DNA of 8,447 nt from DASUGM01 sp036274055 (GTDB lineage: Bacteria > Acidobacteriota > Vicinamibacteria > Vicinamibacterales > SCN-69-37), in contig DASUGM010000369.1 in the NCBI GenBank assembly GCA_036274055.1, positions 1 through 8,447 on the forward strand, read 5' to 3'. This document shows positions 1-5,592 of this stretch, one piece after another. The notes under the pieces are model-generated. The model searched no databases. It saw only the letters and a list, made by a program, of their open reading frames with translations, and was not told where the DNA came from. Position 1 is the first letter of the stretch. Every line of letters starts with the position of its first letter. The position numbers were made by a program, and so were the translations under genes.

Positions 1-1
1 A

Positions 2-7
2 TAGAAT
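2..7 (+). promoter_or_regulatory. Putative -10 hexamer (TAGAAT) before the TPR gene
   Basis: TAGAAT lies 9 nt before the TTG start at 17, in otherwise GC-rich DNA. A start site about 7 nt downstream would give an mRNA with almost no leader. The same geometry recurs before three other genes in this window. The -35 region would be outside the window, so this call rests on the hexamer and its spacing alone. Confidence 0.35.
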
Positions 8-16
8 GGGTCTATC

Positions 17-634
17 TTGAAGCCCCAAAGTTGGGTATTCGCAATTTCCGGCACGTTTTTCGGCTTGCTCGTAGGGTGGATCATCGGCAGCCAGCGCGTC
101 GGTCCAGCGCCGGCGCCGCCGGTTCAGACCGCGGCAACCGCGTCGCCAGCCGCGCCCGCCCCGGCGCCGATCGATCAGCAACGAGTAGCGACTCTCGAGG
201 CCAGGGCCAAGGCCGAGCCGGGCAATGTCGCGGTTCGCGTCGAACTGGCGAACCTGTTCTACGACGGCGAACGGTACGAACTCGCGCTGCCGTGGTACGA
301 GGAGGCCTTCACGCTCGATCCGACGAGCAGTGCGGTGAGCAACGATCTCGCGACCTGCTACCACTACACGAAGCAGCCGGACAAAGCGCTGGCGCAACTC
401 GACAAGTCCCTGAAGATCAATCCGACCGATATCCAGGCGCTGCTCAACCAGGGCGTCGTGCGCGCCTTCGGCAAGAACGATCTCAACGGCGCCGCCGAGG
501 CGTGGCAGAAAGTGATCGCGATCGCGCCGTCGAGCCCGGAGGCGCGCAGCGCGCAGCAGGGTCTCGACGGCATCAAGTCGCAGCACGGGTCGACCCCGGC
601 GGGCGCCGGCGCGCCGGGCGGCGGAGGATCGTAA
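17..634 (+). CDS. Membrane-anchored tetratricopeptide repeat (TPR) protein
   Basis: A 205-residue protein. Residues about 6-24 form one hydrophobic N-terminal helix (an uncleaved anchor or signal-anchor), followed by an Ala/Pro-rich linker (about 30-52). About three TPR units follow (about 70-103, 104-137, 138-172), with the usual helix-turn-helix pattern and the N-P or D-P turn at the end of each unit. The tail is Gly/Ala-rich and ends in GGGGS. TPR folds are protein-interaction scaffolds; the partner cannot be told. The TTG start is chosen because it places the membrane helix at the N-terminus and because only 16 bases precede it; no Shine-Dalgarno sequence is visible. The next gene begins at the base right after the stop, so the two are almost certainly co-transcribed. 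A slightly different start is possible because the upstream sequence is missing. Confidence 0.8.
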   Translation: MKPQSWVFAISGTFFGLLVGWIIGSQRVGPAPAPPVQTAATASPAAPAPAPIDQQRVATLEARAKAEPGNVAVRVELANLFYDGERYELALPWYEEAFTLDPTSSAVSNDLATCYHYTKQPDKALAQLDKSLKINPTDIQALLNQGVVRAFGKNDLNGAAEAWQKVIAIAPSSPEARSAQQGLDGIKSQHGSTPAGAGAPGGGGS

Positions 635-907
635 GTGCGTTTTCTCGGCTTGATCGTCCGGATCGTTCTGATCCTGTTCATCATCCGGATGATCGTGGTG
701 TTCTTCCGCGGCCTCGTCGCCGGGCCGCGCCGCGCGCCGGTGCCGCCGGGCCGGACACCCGAACGCATCGGCGGCGAGCTCGTTCGCGACCCGCAGTGCG
801 GCACCTACGTCGCGCGTACCAACGCGATTGGCGCGTTGATTGCCGGGAAGATGGAATACTTCTGCTCAACAAAGTGCAGAGATCAGGCCCTGGGCACTGG
901 GCGCTAG
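635..907 (+). CDS. Small membrane protein with a YHS/TRASH-like Cys motif (PP0621-like)
   Basis: A 90-residue protein. Residues about 4-24 are a transmembrane helix, followed by a basic, Pro-rich stretch (30-44) and a small domain with C55 (D-P-Q-C-G-T-Y) and C77-x3-C81 (Y-F-C-S-T-K-C). This layout resembles the YHS/TRASH-like metal-binding domains of small PP0621-type membrane proteins, whose role is not established. The GTG start follows the TPR stop directly and has a good Shine-Dalgarno (GGAGGA, 623-628, 6 nt spacing). The last residues (about 85-90) and the stop codon are encoded by the first units of a heptanucleotide repeat array that fills the downstream gap, so the C-terminus has probably been altered by the repeat. 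The domain name is inferred from the motif only. Confidence 0.72.
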   Translation: MRFLGLIVRIVLILFIIRMIVVFFRGLVAGPRRAPVPPGRTPERIGGELVRDPQCGTYVARTNAIGALIAGKMEYFCSTKCRDQALGTGR

Positions 908-994
908 GCCCTGGGCAAGGCAATGAGCCAATAAGCATTGACCAATGAGCACCGAGCACTGACCAATGAGCACTGAGCAATGAGCACCGAGCAC
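885..994 (+). repeat. Heptanucleotide repeat array R1, before the BMC aldolase
   Basis: About 15 degenerate 7-bp units run without a phase break from 886 to 994. The early units are of the GGCCCTG/GGCACTG type and the later ones of the CAATGAG/GCACTGA/GCACCGA type. The array begins inside the end of the upstream gene, supplies that gene's stop codon, fills the whole intergenic gap, and runs into the aldolase start, encoding its first five residues (M-S-T-E-H). Two short upstream copies of the start region (ATG at 945 and 966) would read M-S-T-E-H-stop and M-S-T-E-Q-stop. The second of these ends in an ATGA overlap with the true start. No Shine-Dalgarno or clear promoter is visible. Confidence 0.85.
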
Positions 995-1867
995 GATTCG
1001 CTGCGGCAGGACATCGTCGAGATCGGCAGGCGTCTGTGGACGCGGGGCTTCGTCGCGTCGAACGACGGCAACATCAGCGTCAAGATCGGCGCCGATCGCC
1101 TGCTGTGCACGCCAGCCAGCGTGTCGAAGGGGTTCATGACCGCCGAGATGATGGTGATCACGGACCTCGACGGCGCGCTCGTCTCGGGCGCGCCCGGACG
1201 CAAGCCCTCGTCCGAGATCCAGATGCATCTGGTCGCCTATCGTGAGCGACCCGACGTCGGCGCCGTCGTCCACGCGCACCCGCCGTTGTCGACCGGCTTC
1301 GCGGTGGCCGGCATCCCGCTTGACCGCGCTGTCCTCGCCGAGGTCGTGACGACGCTGGGCAGCATTCCGATCGCGGAGTACGGCACGCCGTCGACGCGCG
1401 AGCTCGCCGAGTCGGTGGCGCCGTACGTCAAGGCGCACGACGGACTGCTGCTCGCCAACCATGGCGCGCTGGCGCTCGGCCGCGACCTCTTCGGCGCGTA
1501 CTACAAGATGGAGACCATCGAGCACTTCGCGAAGATCAGTCTCGTCGCCCGCATGCTCGGACGCGAGCACCTGCTGTCGCGCGAGGAAGTCGAGCGCCTG
1601 CAGGCGCTGCGCGGGACTTATGGCATCGCCGCGCCGGCGCCCATCTGCCCGGATCCTGCGCCCGGCGGCGCCGCGACCATCGATCCGAGTTGCCAGGTCG
1701 TCTTCGCGCCATCCGCACCCGGCGAGCGGCTCGTGCCTGACACCAGTGTCGCCGGCGCACCCGGTCCCGTTTCCGTAGGTACCGACGGGGAGATTCGGCT
1801 AACATACGCCCAGCTCAACGAGCTGATTGACGAGGCCGTCAAGCAGCTCGCGGGGATGGCGCGTTAG
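980..1867 (+). CDS. BMC-associated class II aldolase (L-fuculose/L-rhamnulose-phosphate aldolase type)
   Basis: A 295-residue zinc-dependent class II aldolase of the FucA/AraD family. Visible family motifs are S27-N-D-G-N-I-S (phosphate binding), E79 in K-P-S-S-E (the position of the catalytic Glu), H98-A-H100-P-P, and H161 in A-N-H-G-A (zinc ligands). Family members split a ketose 1-phosphate such as L-fuculose-1-P into DHAP and L-lactaldehyde. The aldolase domain ends near residue 220. A Pro/Ala/Gly-rich linker follows, then an amphipathic helix at about 271-292, which fits a C-terminal encapsulation peptide that targets cargo into a microcompartment. The adjoining shell genes support this. 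The ATG at 980 is the only reasonable start, as an in-frame stop lies just upstream at 974-976. It lacks a Shine-Dalgarno and sits within a repeat array. The exact sugar-phosphate substrate cannot be told. Confidence 0.9.
   Translation: MSTEHDSLRQDIVEIGRRLWTRGFVASNDGNISVKIGADRLLCTPASVSKGFMTAEMMVITDLDGALVSGAPGRKPSSEIQMHLVAYRERPDVGAVVHAHPPLSTGFAVAGIPLDRAVLAEVVTTLGSIPIAEYGTPSTRELAESVAPYVKAHDGLLLANHGALALGRDLFGAYYKMETIEHFAKISLVARMLGREHLLSREEVERLQALRGTYGIAAPAPICPDPAPGGAATIDPSCQVVFAPSAPGERLVPDTSVAGAPGPVSVGTDGEIRLTYAQLNELIDEAVKQLAGMAR
1745..1864 (+). other. Linker and C-terminal encapsulation-peptide-like helix of the aldolase
   Basis: This codes for the end of the aldolase (about residues 256-295). 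A flexible Gly/Pro/Ser-rich stretch leads to a segment with hydrophobic residues at helical spacing (L274, L279, L282, I283, V287, L290) among charged and polar ones, ending in M-A-R. A linker plus short amphipathic helix at a terminus of a core enzyme is the known architecture of BMC cargo-targeting peptides. That it binds the shell is an inference. Confidence 0.7.
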
Positions 1868-1876
1868 TGCGTGGTC

Positions 1877-1950
1877 GTCTTGAGTCTTTGGTCTTGGGTC
1901 TTGAGGGTTCTCAGACGTACCCCAAGACCCAGGACGCAAGACCCAAGACT
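1877..1950 (+). repeat. Inverted heptanucleotide array R2, between aldolase and BMC-H
   Basis: The left half (1877-1904) holds four tandem units of the type GTCTTGA, GTCTTTG, GTCTTGG, GTCTTGA. The right half (1921-1948) holds four units of the reverse-complement type: CCCAAGA, CCCAGGA, CGCAAGA, CCCAAGA. The two halves can pair into a hairpin with a loop of about 16-20 nt. There is no T-run after it, so it is not a classic intrinsic terminator. It lies 10 nt after the aldolase stop and just before the BMC-H ribosome binding site. Confidence 0.82.
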
Positions 1951-1967
1951 GATCTGGAGACACTGAG

Positions 1968-2255
1968 ATGGGTGAGGCGCTCGGCATGGTCGAGACGAAG
2001 GGGTTGGTCGCGATGATCGAAGCGGCCGACGCCATGGTCAAGGCCGCAAAGGTCACGCTGGTCGGTTGGGAAAAGATCGGCGCGGGCTATGTGACCGCGA
2101 TCGTGCGAGGCGACGTCGCCGCCGTCAAAGCCGCGACCGATGCCGGCGCTGCCGCCGCCCGGCGCGTTGGCGAGCTCGTCTCCGTGCACGTCATCCCGCG
2201 CCCGCACGCGAATCTCGAGGACGTGCTGCCGATTGGGAAAGCGGCGAAGAGCTAG
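1968..2255 (+). CDS. BMC-H hexameric shell protein (BMC domain, PduA/EutM/CcmK-like)
   Basis: A 95-residue single-BMC-domain protein of usual length for a canonical hexamer-forming shell subunit. The N-terminus (G-E-A-L-G-M-V-E-T-K-G) and the K-I-G-A-G-Y-V stretch at residues 36-42, which corresponds to the central pore loop, are typical of the family. Further family features are the D-V-A-A-V-K-A-A helix and the late V-H-V-I-P-R-P-H segment. Hexamers tile the facets of the shell, and their pores pass small metabolites. The start ATG has a Shine-Dalgarno (TGGAGA, 1955-1960, 7 nt spacing), unlike the aldolase and the first BMC-P gene. It is the only BMC-H in the window, and there is no tandem-domain BMC-T, so this one subunit would have to form all facets unless others are encoded elsewhere. 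Confidence 0.96.
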   Translation: MGEALGMVETKGLVAMIEAADAMVKAAKVTLVGWEKIGAGYVTAIVRGDVAAVKAATDAGAAAARRVGELVSVHVIPRPHANLEDVLPIGKAAKS

Positions 2256-2261
2256 GACGTC

Positions 2262-2335
2262 GGCTCACGGCTCACGGCTCGAGGCTCGGCGCCAAGAGCT
2301 TTTGGTTCTGAGCCGTGAGCCGTGAGCCCTGAGCC
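2262..2335 (+). repeat. Inverted heptanucleotide array R3, abutting the first BMC-P start
   Basis: The left half has GGCTCAC twice, then GGCTCGA and GGCTCGG (2262-2289). The right half has CTGAGCC, GTGAGCC twice, then CTGAGCC (2308-2335). GTGAGCC is the exact reverse complement of GGCTCAC. The central part (CCAAGAGCTTTTGG) is itself nearly palindromic, so one long hairpin could form. The last unit ends at 2335 and the BMC-P ATG begins at 2336, leaving no room for a Shine-Dalgarno. Confidence 0.87.
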
Positions 2336-2620
2336 ATGCTCTTAGCGAAAGTCGTAGGCACCGTCGTCGCGACGCGCAAGGACGAGCGGCTCGTCAGCAA
2401 CAAGCTGCTCGTCGTTCGCGGTATCGACCCCGCCGGTAAATTCGAAGGCAATTACCTCGTCGCGGTGGACACCGTCGACGCCGGCGCCGGCGAGACCGTG
2501 CTCGTCGTCAGCGGCAGCTCGGCGCGCATGGCGGCGGGAATGAAGGACTGCCCGGTCGACGCCGCCATCGTCGGCATCATCGACACGATCGACGTCAAAC
2601 CCGGCGACGGGAAGAACTGA
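2336..2620 (+). CDS. BMC-P pentameric vertex protein 1 (EutN/CcmL family)
   Basis: A 94-residue EutN/CcmL-type protein; pentamers of this family cap the vertices of the shell. Family features are A-K-V-V-G-T-V-V-A-T at residues 4-13, the N-K-L-L-V-V strand, A-V-D-T-V-D-A-G-A-G-E-T-V-L-V-V, the S-G-S-S-A-R motif and the closing P-V-D-A-A-I-V-G-I-I-D. The start is fixed by the family N-terminus and by an in-frame stop just upstream (2330-2332). It has no Shine-Dalgarno because the inverted repeat ends directly at the ATG. The stop overlaps the next start by one base (TGATG), which implies translational coupling to vertex protein 2. Of the three vertex proteins this one has the most standard S-G-S-S-A-R loop. 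Confidence 0.95.
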   Translation: MLLAKVVGTVVATRKDERLVSNKLLVVRGIDPAGKFEGNYLVAVDTVDAGAGETVLVVSGSSARMAAGMKDCPVDAAIVGIIDTIDVKPGDGKN

Positions 2621-2889
2621 TGCAGGTCGCGCGCGTAGTCGGCGACGTCGTCGCGACGATGAAGGATGCGAACCTGGACGGGCACAAGCTGCTCGTGCTC
2701 CAGCCGATTTCGCCGTCGCGCGAGGACCAGGGCCGGTGTCTGATTGCGATCGACGCGTGCGGCGCCGGCGTTGGCGAAGAGGTGTTCTTCGTGCGCGGCA
2801 AGGAAGCGTCGTTTCCATTCCTGCCGGCCCAACCGCCGGTTGACGCCTGCGTCGTCGGCATCATCGATCGGATGGACATCGACTACTAG
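2620..2889 (+). CDS. BMC-P pentameric vertex protein 2 (EutN/CcmL family)
   Basis: An 89-residue EutN/CcmL-type vertex protein. It begins M-Q-V-A-R-V-V-G-D-V-V-A-T and closes with P-P-V-D-A-C-V-V-G-I-I-D. The middle keeps A-I-D-A-C-G-A-G-V-G-E-E-V-F-F-V. The usual G-S-S-A-R loop is replaced by R-G-K-E-A-S-F-P-F-L, a longer hydrophobic segment, so its surface probably differs from the other two. C47 and C76 are unusual next to its paralogues. The start overlaps the previous stop (TGATG), with GGGAAG at 2609-2614 as a ribosome binding site. The stop is a TAG that flows straight into a short repeat array. Confidence 0.94.
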   Translation: MQVARVVGDVVATMKDANLDGHKLLVLQPISPSREDQGRCLIAIDACGAGVGEEVFFVRGKEASFPFLPAQPPVDACVVGIIDRMDIDY

Positions 2890-2916
2890 GCCCTGGGCAC
2901 TTGGCCCTGGCCCTGG
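2889..2916 (+). repeat. Short heptanucleotide array R4, between BMC-P2 and BMC-P3
   Basis: About four units starting at the last base of the upstream stop: GGCCCTG, GGCACTT, GGCCCTG, and a slipped further copy. The first 14 bases match the R1 array except for one position, so R1 and R4 belong to one family. It fills most of the 34-nt gap between two vertex protein genes. Confidence 0.7.
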
Positions 2917-2923
2917 AAGCAAT

Positions 2924-3204
<281 letters not shown>

Positions 3205-3208
<4 letters not shown>

Positions 3209-3426
3209 ACGATCAGGAATTGCGCGCGCTCGTGCGTGCGGCAGTCGAGCGACACCTCGGGGGGCAGGCGCCGCCAGCGCTGTACCCGCCGCCTGCTGCC
3301 CGGAGCGCGCAGACCGACGCGAGCCACTACGTCTACGTATCGCTGACCAACGTCAGCGATGCCTGCGTGATCGAGCCGAACGTTCCCTGTACCCATTGCA
3401 ACTACTGCAAGAGTCACGGTCACTGA
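3205..3426 (+). CDS. Small BMC-associated protein with helix tag and C-x2-C-x2-C-x2-H tail
   Basis: A 73-residue protein I do not recognise as a named family. Residues about 1-19 form an amphipathic helix (hydrophobic L6, L9, V10, V14, L18), like the terminal encapsulation peptides of BMC cargo. A Pro/Ala-rich linker spans about 21-36. The C-terminal part starts with H-Y-V-Y-V-S-L-T-N-V, a probable strand, followed by C54 and the cluster C62-x2-C65-x2-C68-x2-H71, ending H73. The Cys/His cluster could bind zinc or iron, or an Fe-S cluster. Translation is well supported: a GTG start overlaps the vertex protein stop by four bases (GTGA), with GGAGG at 3193-3197. Position and coupling make it part of the BMC operon. 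Cargo, a metal carrier, or an assembly factor are all possible. Confidence 0.8.
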
Positions 3427-4091
3427 CACCGCGGGCGCGCGTTGTCGAGACGCTGAAGATTCTGCGGCGCGCCATCCGCGGCTTCGACGAGCCCGCCGTC
3501 GAGAAGATCAGCGAAGACACCCGCGAAGATCCGTTTCACGTCCTGATTGCGACGATGTTGTCCGCGCAGACCCGCGACGCGGTGACCGCGGCAGCGTCAG
3601 CGCGGCTGTTCGCGGTGGCGCGGACGCCGCGCACGGTGGCCGCGTTGCCGACGTCACGCATTCAAAAGCTGATCTATCCGGTCAGCTTCTATCGCTTCAA
3701 GGCCCGCTACGTGAAAGACACGTGCGCACAGCTGGTCGCGCGCTTCGGCGGCCGCGTCCCGGCGACGATGGCTGAGCTGCTGACGCTGCCAGGCGTCGGC
3801 CGCAAGACCGCGAACCTCGTGCTGATCCTCTCGCACGCGAGCCGCGAGAACATCTGCGTCGACACGCACGTCCACCGCATCTCGAACCGTCTCGGCTGGG
3901 TCAAGACGCGCACGCCCGAGGAAACGGAACACGCGCTCTACGAGATCGTGCCGAAACGCTGGTGGCCGGTCGTCAATCTGTTTCTCGTGACCTGGGGCCA
4001 GAACGTCTGCCGGCCGGTCTATCCGCGCTGCCGGGCGTGTGCGATCAGCCGGCTCTGTCCTAGAATCGGCGTGACGAAGGAAGGACGGTGA
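3396..4091 (+). CDS. nth: Endonuclease III (DNA glycosylase/AP lyase)
   Basis: Base-excision repair enzyme that removes oxidised pyrimidines and nicks at abasic sites. Visible are L-S-A-Q-T-R-D (55-61), the helix-hairpin-helix L-P-G-V-G-R-K-T-A (131-139) with the catalytic Lys at 137, V-D156-T-H-V-H-R with the catalytic Asp, and the full [4Fe-4S] ligand set C205-x6-C212-x2-C215-x5-C221. It looks fully functional. The start is uncertain. TTG at 3396 gives 231 residues and overlaps the upstream gene by 31 nt. It is the only ATG/GTG/TTG available before the conserved domain, while a CTG at 3423 would give 222 residues, nearer to the E. coli length of 211. No Shine-Dalgarno precedes either. The overlap suggests read-through from the BMC operon. 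The prolyl isomerase starts 4 nt after its stop. Confidence 0.94.
   Translation: MQLLQESRSLTPRARVVETLKILRRAIRGFDEPAVEKISEDTREDPFHVLIATMLSAQTRDAVTAAASARLFAVARTPRTVAALPTSRIQKLIYPVSFYRFKARYVKDTCAQLVARFGGRVPATMAELLTLPGVGRKTANLVLILSHASRENICVDTHVHRISNRLGWVKTRTPEETEHALYEIVPKRWWPVVNLFLVTWGQNVCRPVYPRCRACAISRLCPRIGVTKEGR
4061..4066 (+). promoter_or_regulatory. Possible -10 hexamer (TAGAAT) inside the end of nth
   Basis: TAGAAT lies 29 nt before the start of the prolyl isomerase gene, so a short leader with the visible ribosome binding site would result. It is the same hexamer as at position 2. No good -35 is seen, and it sits within coding sequence, so it may be chance. Confidence 0.25.
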
Positions 4092-4095
4092 AGTC

Positions 4096-4644
4096 ATGAT
4101 TCGGATGACGATTGCGATGCTTGGCGTGATCACCGCGCTGTCGACCGCAGCGTCGCTGCAGACGGCTGCCGGGACGCCGCCGCCCGTGGTGCTCTTCGAG
4201 ACTCCGAAGGGCAACTTCGAGATTCAGTTTTTCCCGGAGGACGCGCCGAAGAGCGTCGAGAAGATCCTCGGGCTGGTGAAGCAGAGTTTCTACCGCGGCC
4301 AGCGCGTGCACCGCGTGACTGCGTCGCTCGTCCAGTTCGGCGACATCCAGAGCCGCGACATGAGCAAGATCGAATACTGGGGCAACGGCGGCAGTGGATC
4401 GATCGTCGGCGTCGCCGAGATCTCGAAGAAGCATCCGCACACGCGCGGTGCCGTTGGGCTGGCGCATTCAGGCAGCCCGATCGCCGCCGACAGCCAGCTC
4501 TACATCATGAAGCAGCCGAGTTCCGGCCTCGACGGCAAGCACGCCGTCATCGGACGCGTCATCAAGGGCATGGACGCCGTCGATCGACTCGAGAAAACCG
4601 ACTTGTTGAAGAACGTGTCGATCAAAGCGGCAACCCCGAAGTAG
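4096..4644 (+). CDS. Secreted cyclophilin-type peptidyl-prolyl cis-trans isomerase
   Basis: A 182-residue protein with a signal peptide (about 1-24: basic start, then a hydrophobic A/L/T-rich core), so it probably acts in the periplasm on folding proteins. The cyclophilin domain follows: V-L-F-E-T-P-K-G-N-F-E-I, the A-P-K-S-V-E-K loop, F-Y-R-G-Q-R-V-H-R (R78 is at the catalytic Arg position of F-H-R), L-V-Q-F-G-D, S-Q-L-Y-I and L-D-G-K-H-A-V-I-G-R-V-I-K-G-M-D-A-V. An A-H-S-G-S-P-I-A-A-D segment replaces the usual M-A-R/N-S-Q stretch in part. Start ATG 4096 has GGAAGGA at 4079-4085 upstream. The 3' end overlaps the convergent DUF72 gene by 23 bp on the opposite strand, with no terminator between them. 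Confidence 0.9.
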   Translation: MIRMTIAMLGVITALSTAASLQTAAGTPPPVVLFETPKGNFEIQFFPEDAPKSVEKILGLVKQSFYRGQRVHRVTASLVQFGDIQSRDMSKIEYWGNGGSGSIVGVAEISKKHPHTRGAVGLAHSGSPIAADSQLYIMKQPSSGLDGKHAVIGRVIKGMDAVDRLEKTDLLKNVSIKAATPK

Positions 4645-5560
4645 CGACGATGCCCGCCAGCGCGGGGTAGCGGGCGGTCATCTCGCGCGGGTAGTCGCCG
4701 GGCACGAGGTCGCCGATCTGGTGGCGGAGCACAGCGGCGTTGGCGACCGCCTTCGCCGAGAAGTGATTATTCAGGTAAAGGAAGACTTTCCTGCCGTCAC
4801 GCGCCGATCGCAGCGCGGCCTCCGCAAACGGCTCGAGCTCGGCGGCTGAGTAGAGATAGTTGTAGCGATCCTCCGACTCCTCGTGCCGCCACCAGTTCTC
4901 GGCGTTGCGGCCGTGCAGGCGGAAGTAGGGGGTCAAACACGGGTCAGACCCCTTTGGGACGTCAAAGGGGTCTGACCCGTGTTTGACCCCACCGATTCCC
5001 GGCTGATCGATCACCGTCCATGTCGCTTGGCCTCGCACCAGCAGCTCGCGCGTGGTCGCGGCGTCCCGATACCAGCTCTCATGCCGAAGCTCCACCGCCA
5101 ATGGATACCCGGCGAAGACTTCAAGCAGCCATTCCAGATAGGCGCGGGTGTCGGGCTCCGCATGGAAGCTCGACGGAAACTGGATCAGCAGCGCGCCGAG
5201 CCGTTGTTGCTCGGCAAGCGGATCGATGCCGCGCCGGAACTGGTCGACGTCGCCGCGCGTGACATCCCAGTCGCCGACGCCGCCGCGCGCCAGGAACATG
5301 TCCGGATGCGTGAACTTCTGGTAGAGCTTGGCGGAGAAGATGAACGACGCCGGCGTCCGCCGCAGCCAGCTCGCAACCAGCGCCGCGTCGGGGACGCGAT
5401 AGAACGTCGAGTTGATCTCGACGGTGTCGAAATGTTCCGCGTAGTAGGCAAGCTCGTCGAAACCGCGGCCACGCCGCGCCGGATAGAACACGCCGTTCCA
5501 GGTGCCTTTCCCGGTGGGATAGTTCCACCCGGACGTGCCGACGAGAATCCGCCCCGCCAC
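4622..5560 (-). CDS. DUF72 (YecE-like) TIM-barrel protein with an in-frame palindrome insertion
   Basis: A 312-residue DUF72 protein; the family adopts a TIM-barrel-like fold and has no firmly established reaction. Hallmarks are G-T-S-G-W-N-Y (8-14), V-E-I-N-S-T-F-Y-R (47-55), F-S-A-K-L (75-79), L-I-Q-F-P-S-S-F (125-132), V-E-L-R-H-E-S-W (156-163), F-R-L-H-G-R-N (213-219) and L-N-N-H-F-S-A-K (263-270). The frame is open throughout. Residues 191-211 are encoded by a perfect 62-bp inverted repeat (4929-4990), between the D-Q-P-G segment and the F-R-L-H-G-R-N strand. The segment looks unlike the family and makes the protein somewhat long. The GTG start (5560) fits the family N-terminus. A TATGAT hexamer lies 8 nt upstream. 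The activity may or may not survive the insertion. Confidence 0.92.
   Translation of the reverse strand: MAGRILVGTSGWNYPTGKGTWNGVFYPARRGRGFDELAYYAEHFDTVEINSTFYRVPDAALVASWLRRTPASFIFSAKLYQKFTHPDMFLARGGVGDWDVTRGDVDQFRRGIDPLAEQQRLGALLIQFPSSFHAEPDTRAYLEWLLEVFAGYPLAVELRHESWYRDAATTRELLVRGQATWTVIDQPGIGGVKHGSDPFDVPKGSDPCLTPYFRLHGRNAENWWRHEESEDRYNYLYSAAELEPFAEAALRSARDGRKVFLYLNNHFSAKAVANAAVLRHQIGDLVPGDYPREMTARYPALAGIVATSGLPL
4929..4990. repeat. Perfect 28-bp inverted repeat (REP/BIME-like palindrome) inside the DUF72 gene
   Basis: The left arm (4929-4956) and right arm (4963-4990) are exact reverse complements over 28 bp, with a 6-nt centre (4957-4962). Each arm contains the sub-palindrome GGGTCAGACCC or its counterpart GGGTCTGACCC. 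With one flanking base it equals 21 codons, so the reading frame is preserved. Such palindromes resemble REP-type elements spread by RAYT (IS200-like Y1) transposases. That origin is inferred; no transposase gene is in the window and no target duplication is obvious. Confidence 0.95.
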
Positions 5561-5568
5561 TGGTCGCG

Positions 5569-5574
5569 ATCATA
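5569..5574 (-). promoter_or_regulatory. Putative -10 hexamer (TATGAT) for the DUF72 gene, leaderless geometry
   Basis: On the minus strand TATGAT sits 8 nt before the GTG start at 5560, so a start site about 7 nt downstream of the hexamer would fall on or next to the start codon. No Shine-Dalgarno fits into the remaining gap. No clear -35 is visible. The hexamer is the best -10 match in the window. Confidence 0.5.
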
Positions 5575-5579
5575 CCGGC

Positions 5580-5585
5580 TAAAAT
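5580..5585 (+). promoter_or_regulatory. queE: Putative -10 hexamer (TAAAAT) for queE, leaderless geometry
   Basis: TAAAAT lies 7 nt before the TTG start of queE at 5593. It is 5 bp from the oppositely oriented TATGAT, so the two promoters are back to back within the 32-bp gap between the genes. Polymerase bound at one would block the other. There is no Shine-Dalgarno before the TTG. No good -35 is seen. Confidence 0.5.
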
Positions 5586-5592
5586 CAACAGG

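Noticed and set aside
31..948. 305-codon plus-strand frame across the first two genes
   Set aside because: Arg-rich shadow frame of the TPR gene and its neighbour, without recognisable domains.
681..980. Minus-strand frame with repeated A-H-W-S-like peptides
   Set aside because: The peptide repeat is only the translation of a 7-bp DNA repeat (21 bp gives 7 residues); there is no independent sign of a gene.
1877..1950. Intrinsic (rho-independent) terminators at the inverted arrays
   Set aside because: The stems are plausible, but none is followed by a T-run, and two lie between genes that appear to form one operon.
2744..2923. Upstream extension of vertex protein 3 to give 154 residues
   Set aside because: The added part lies in another frame of vertex protein 2 and the repeat, and the family N-terminus starts at 2924.
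4622..4644. Convergent overlap of prolyl isomerase and DUF72 genes as a regulatory feature
   Set aside because: Short 3' overlaps are common in compact genomes; nothing more is visible.
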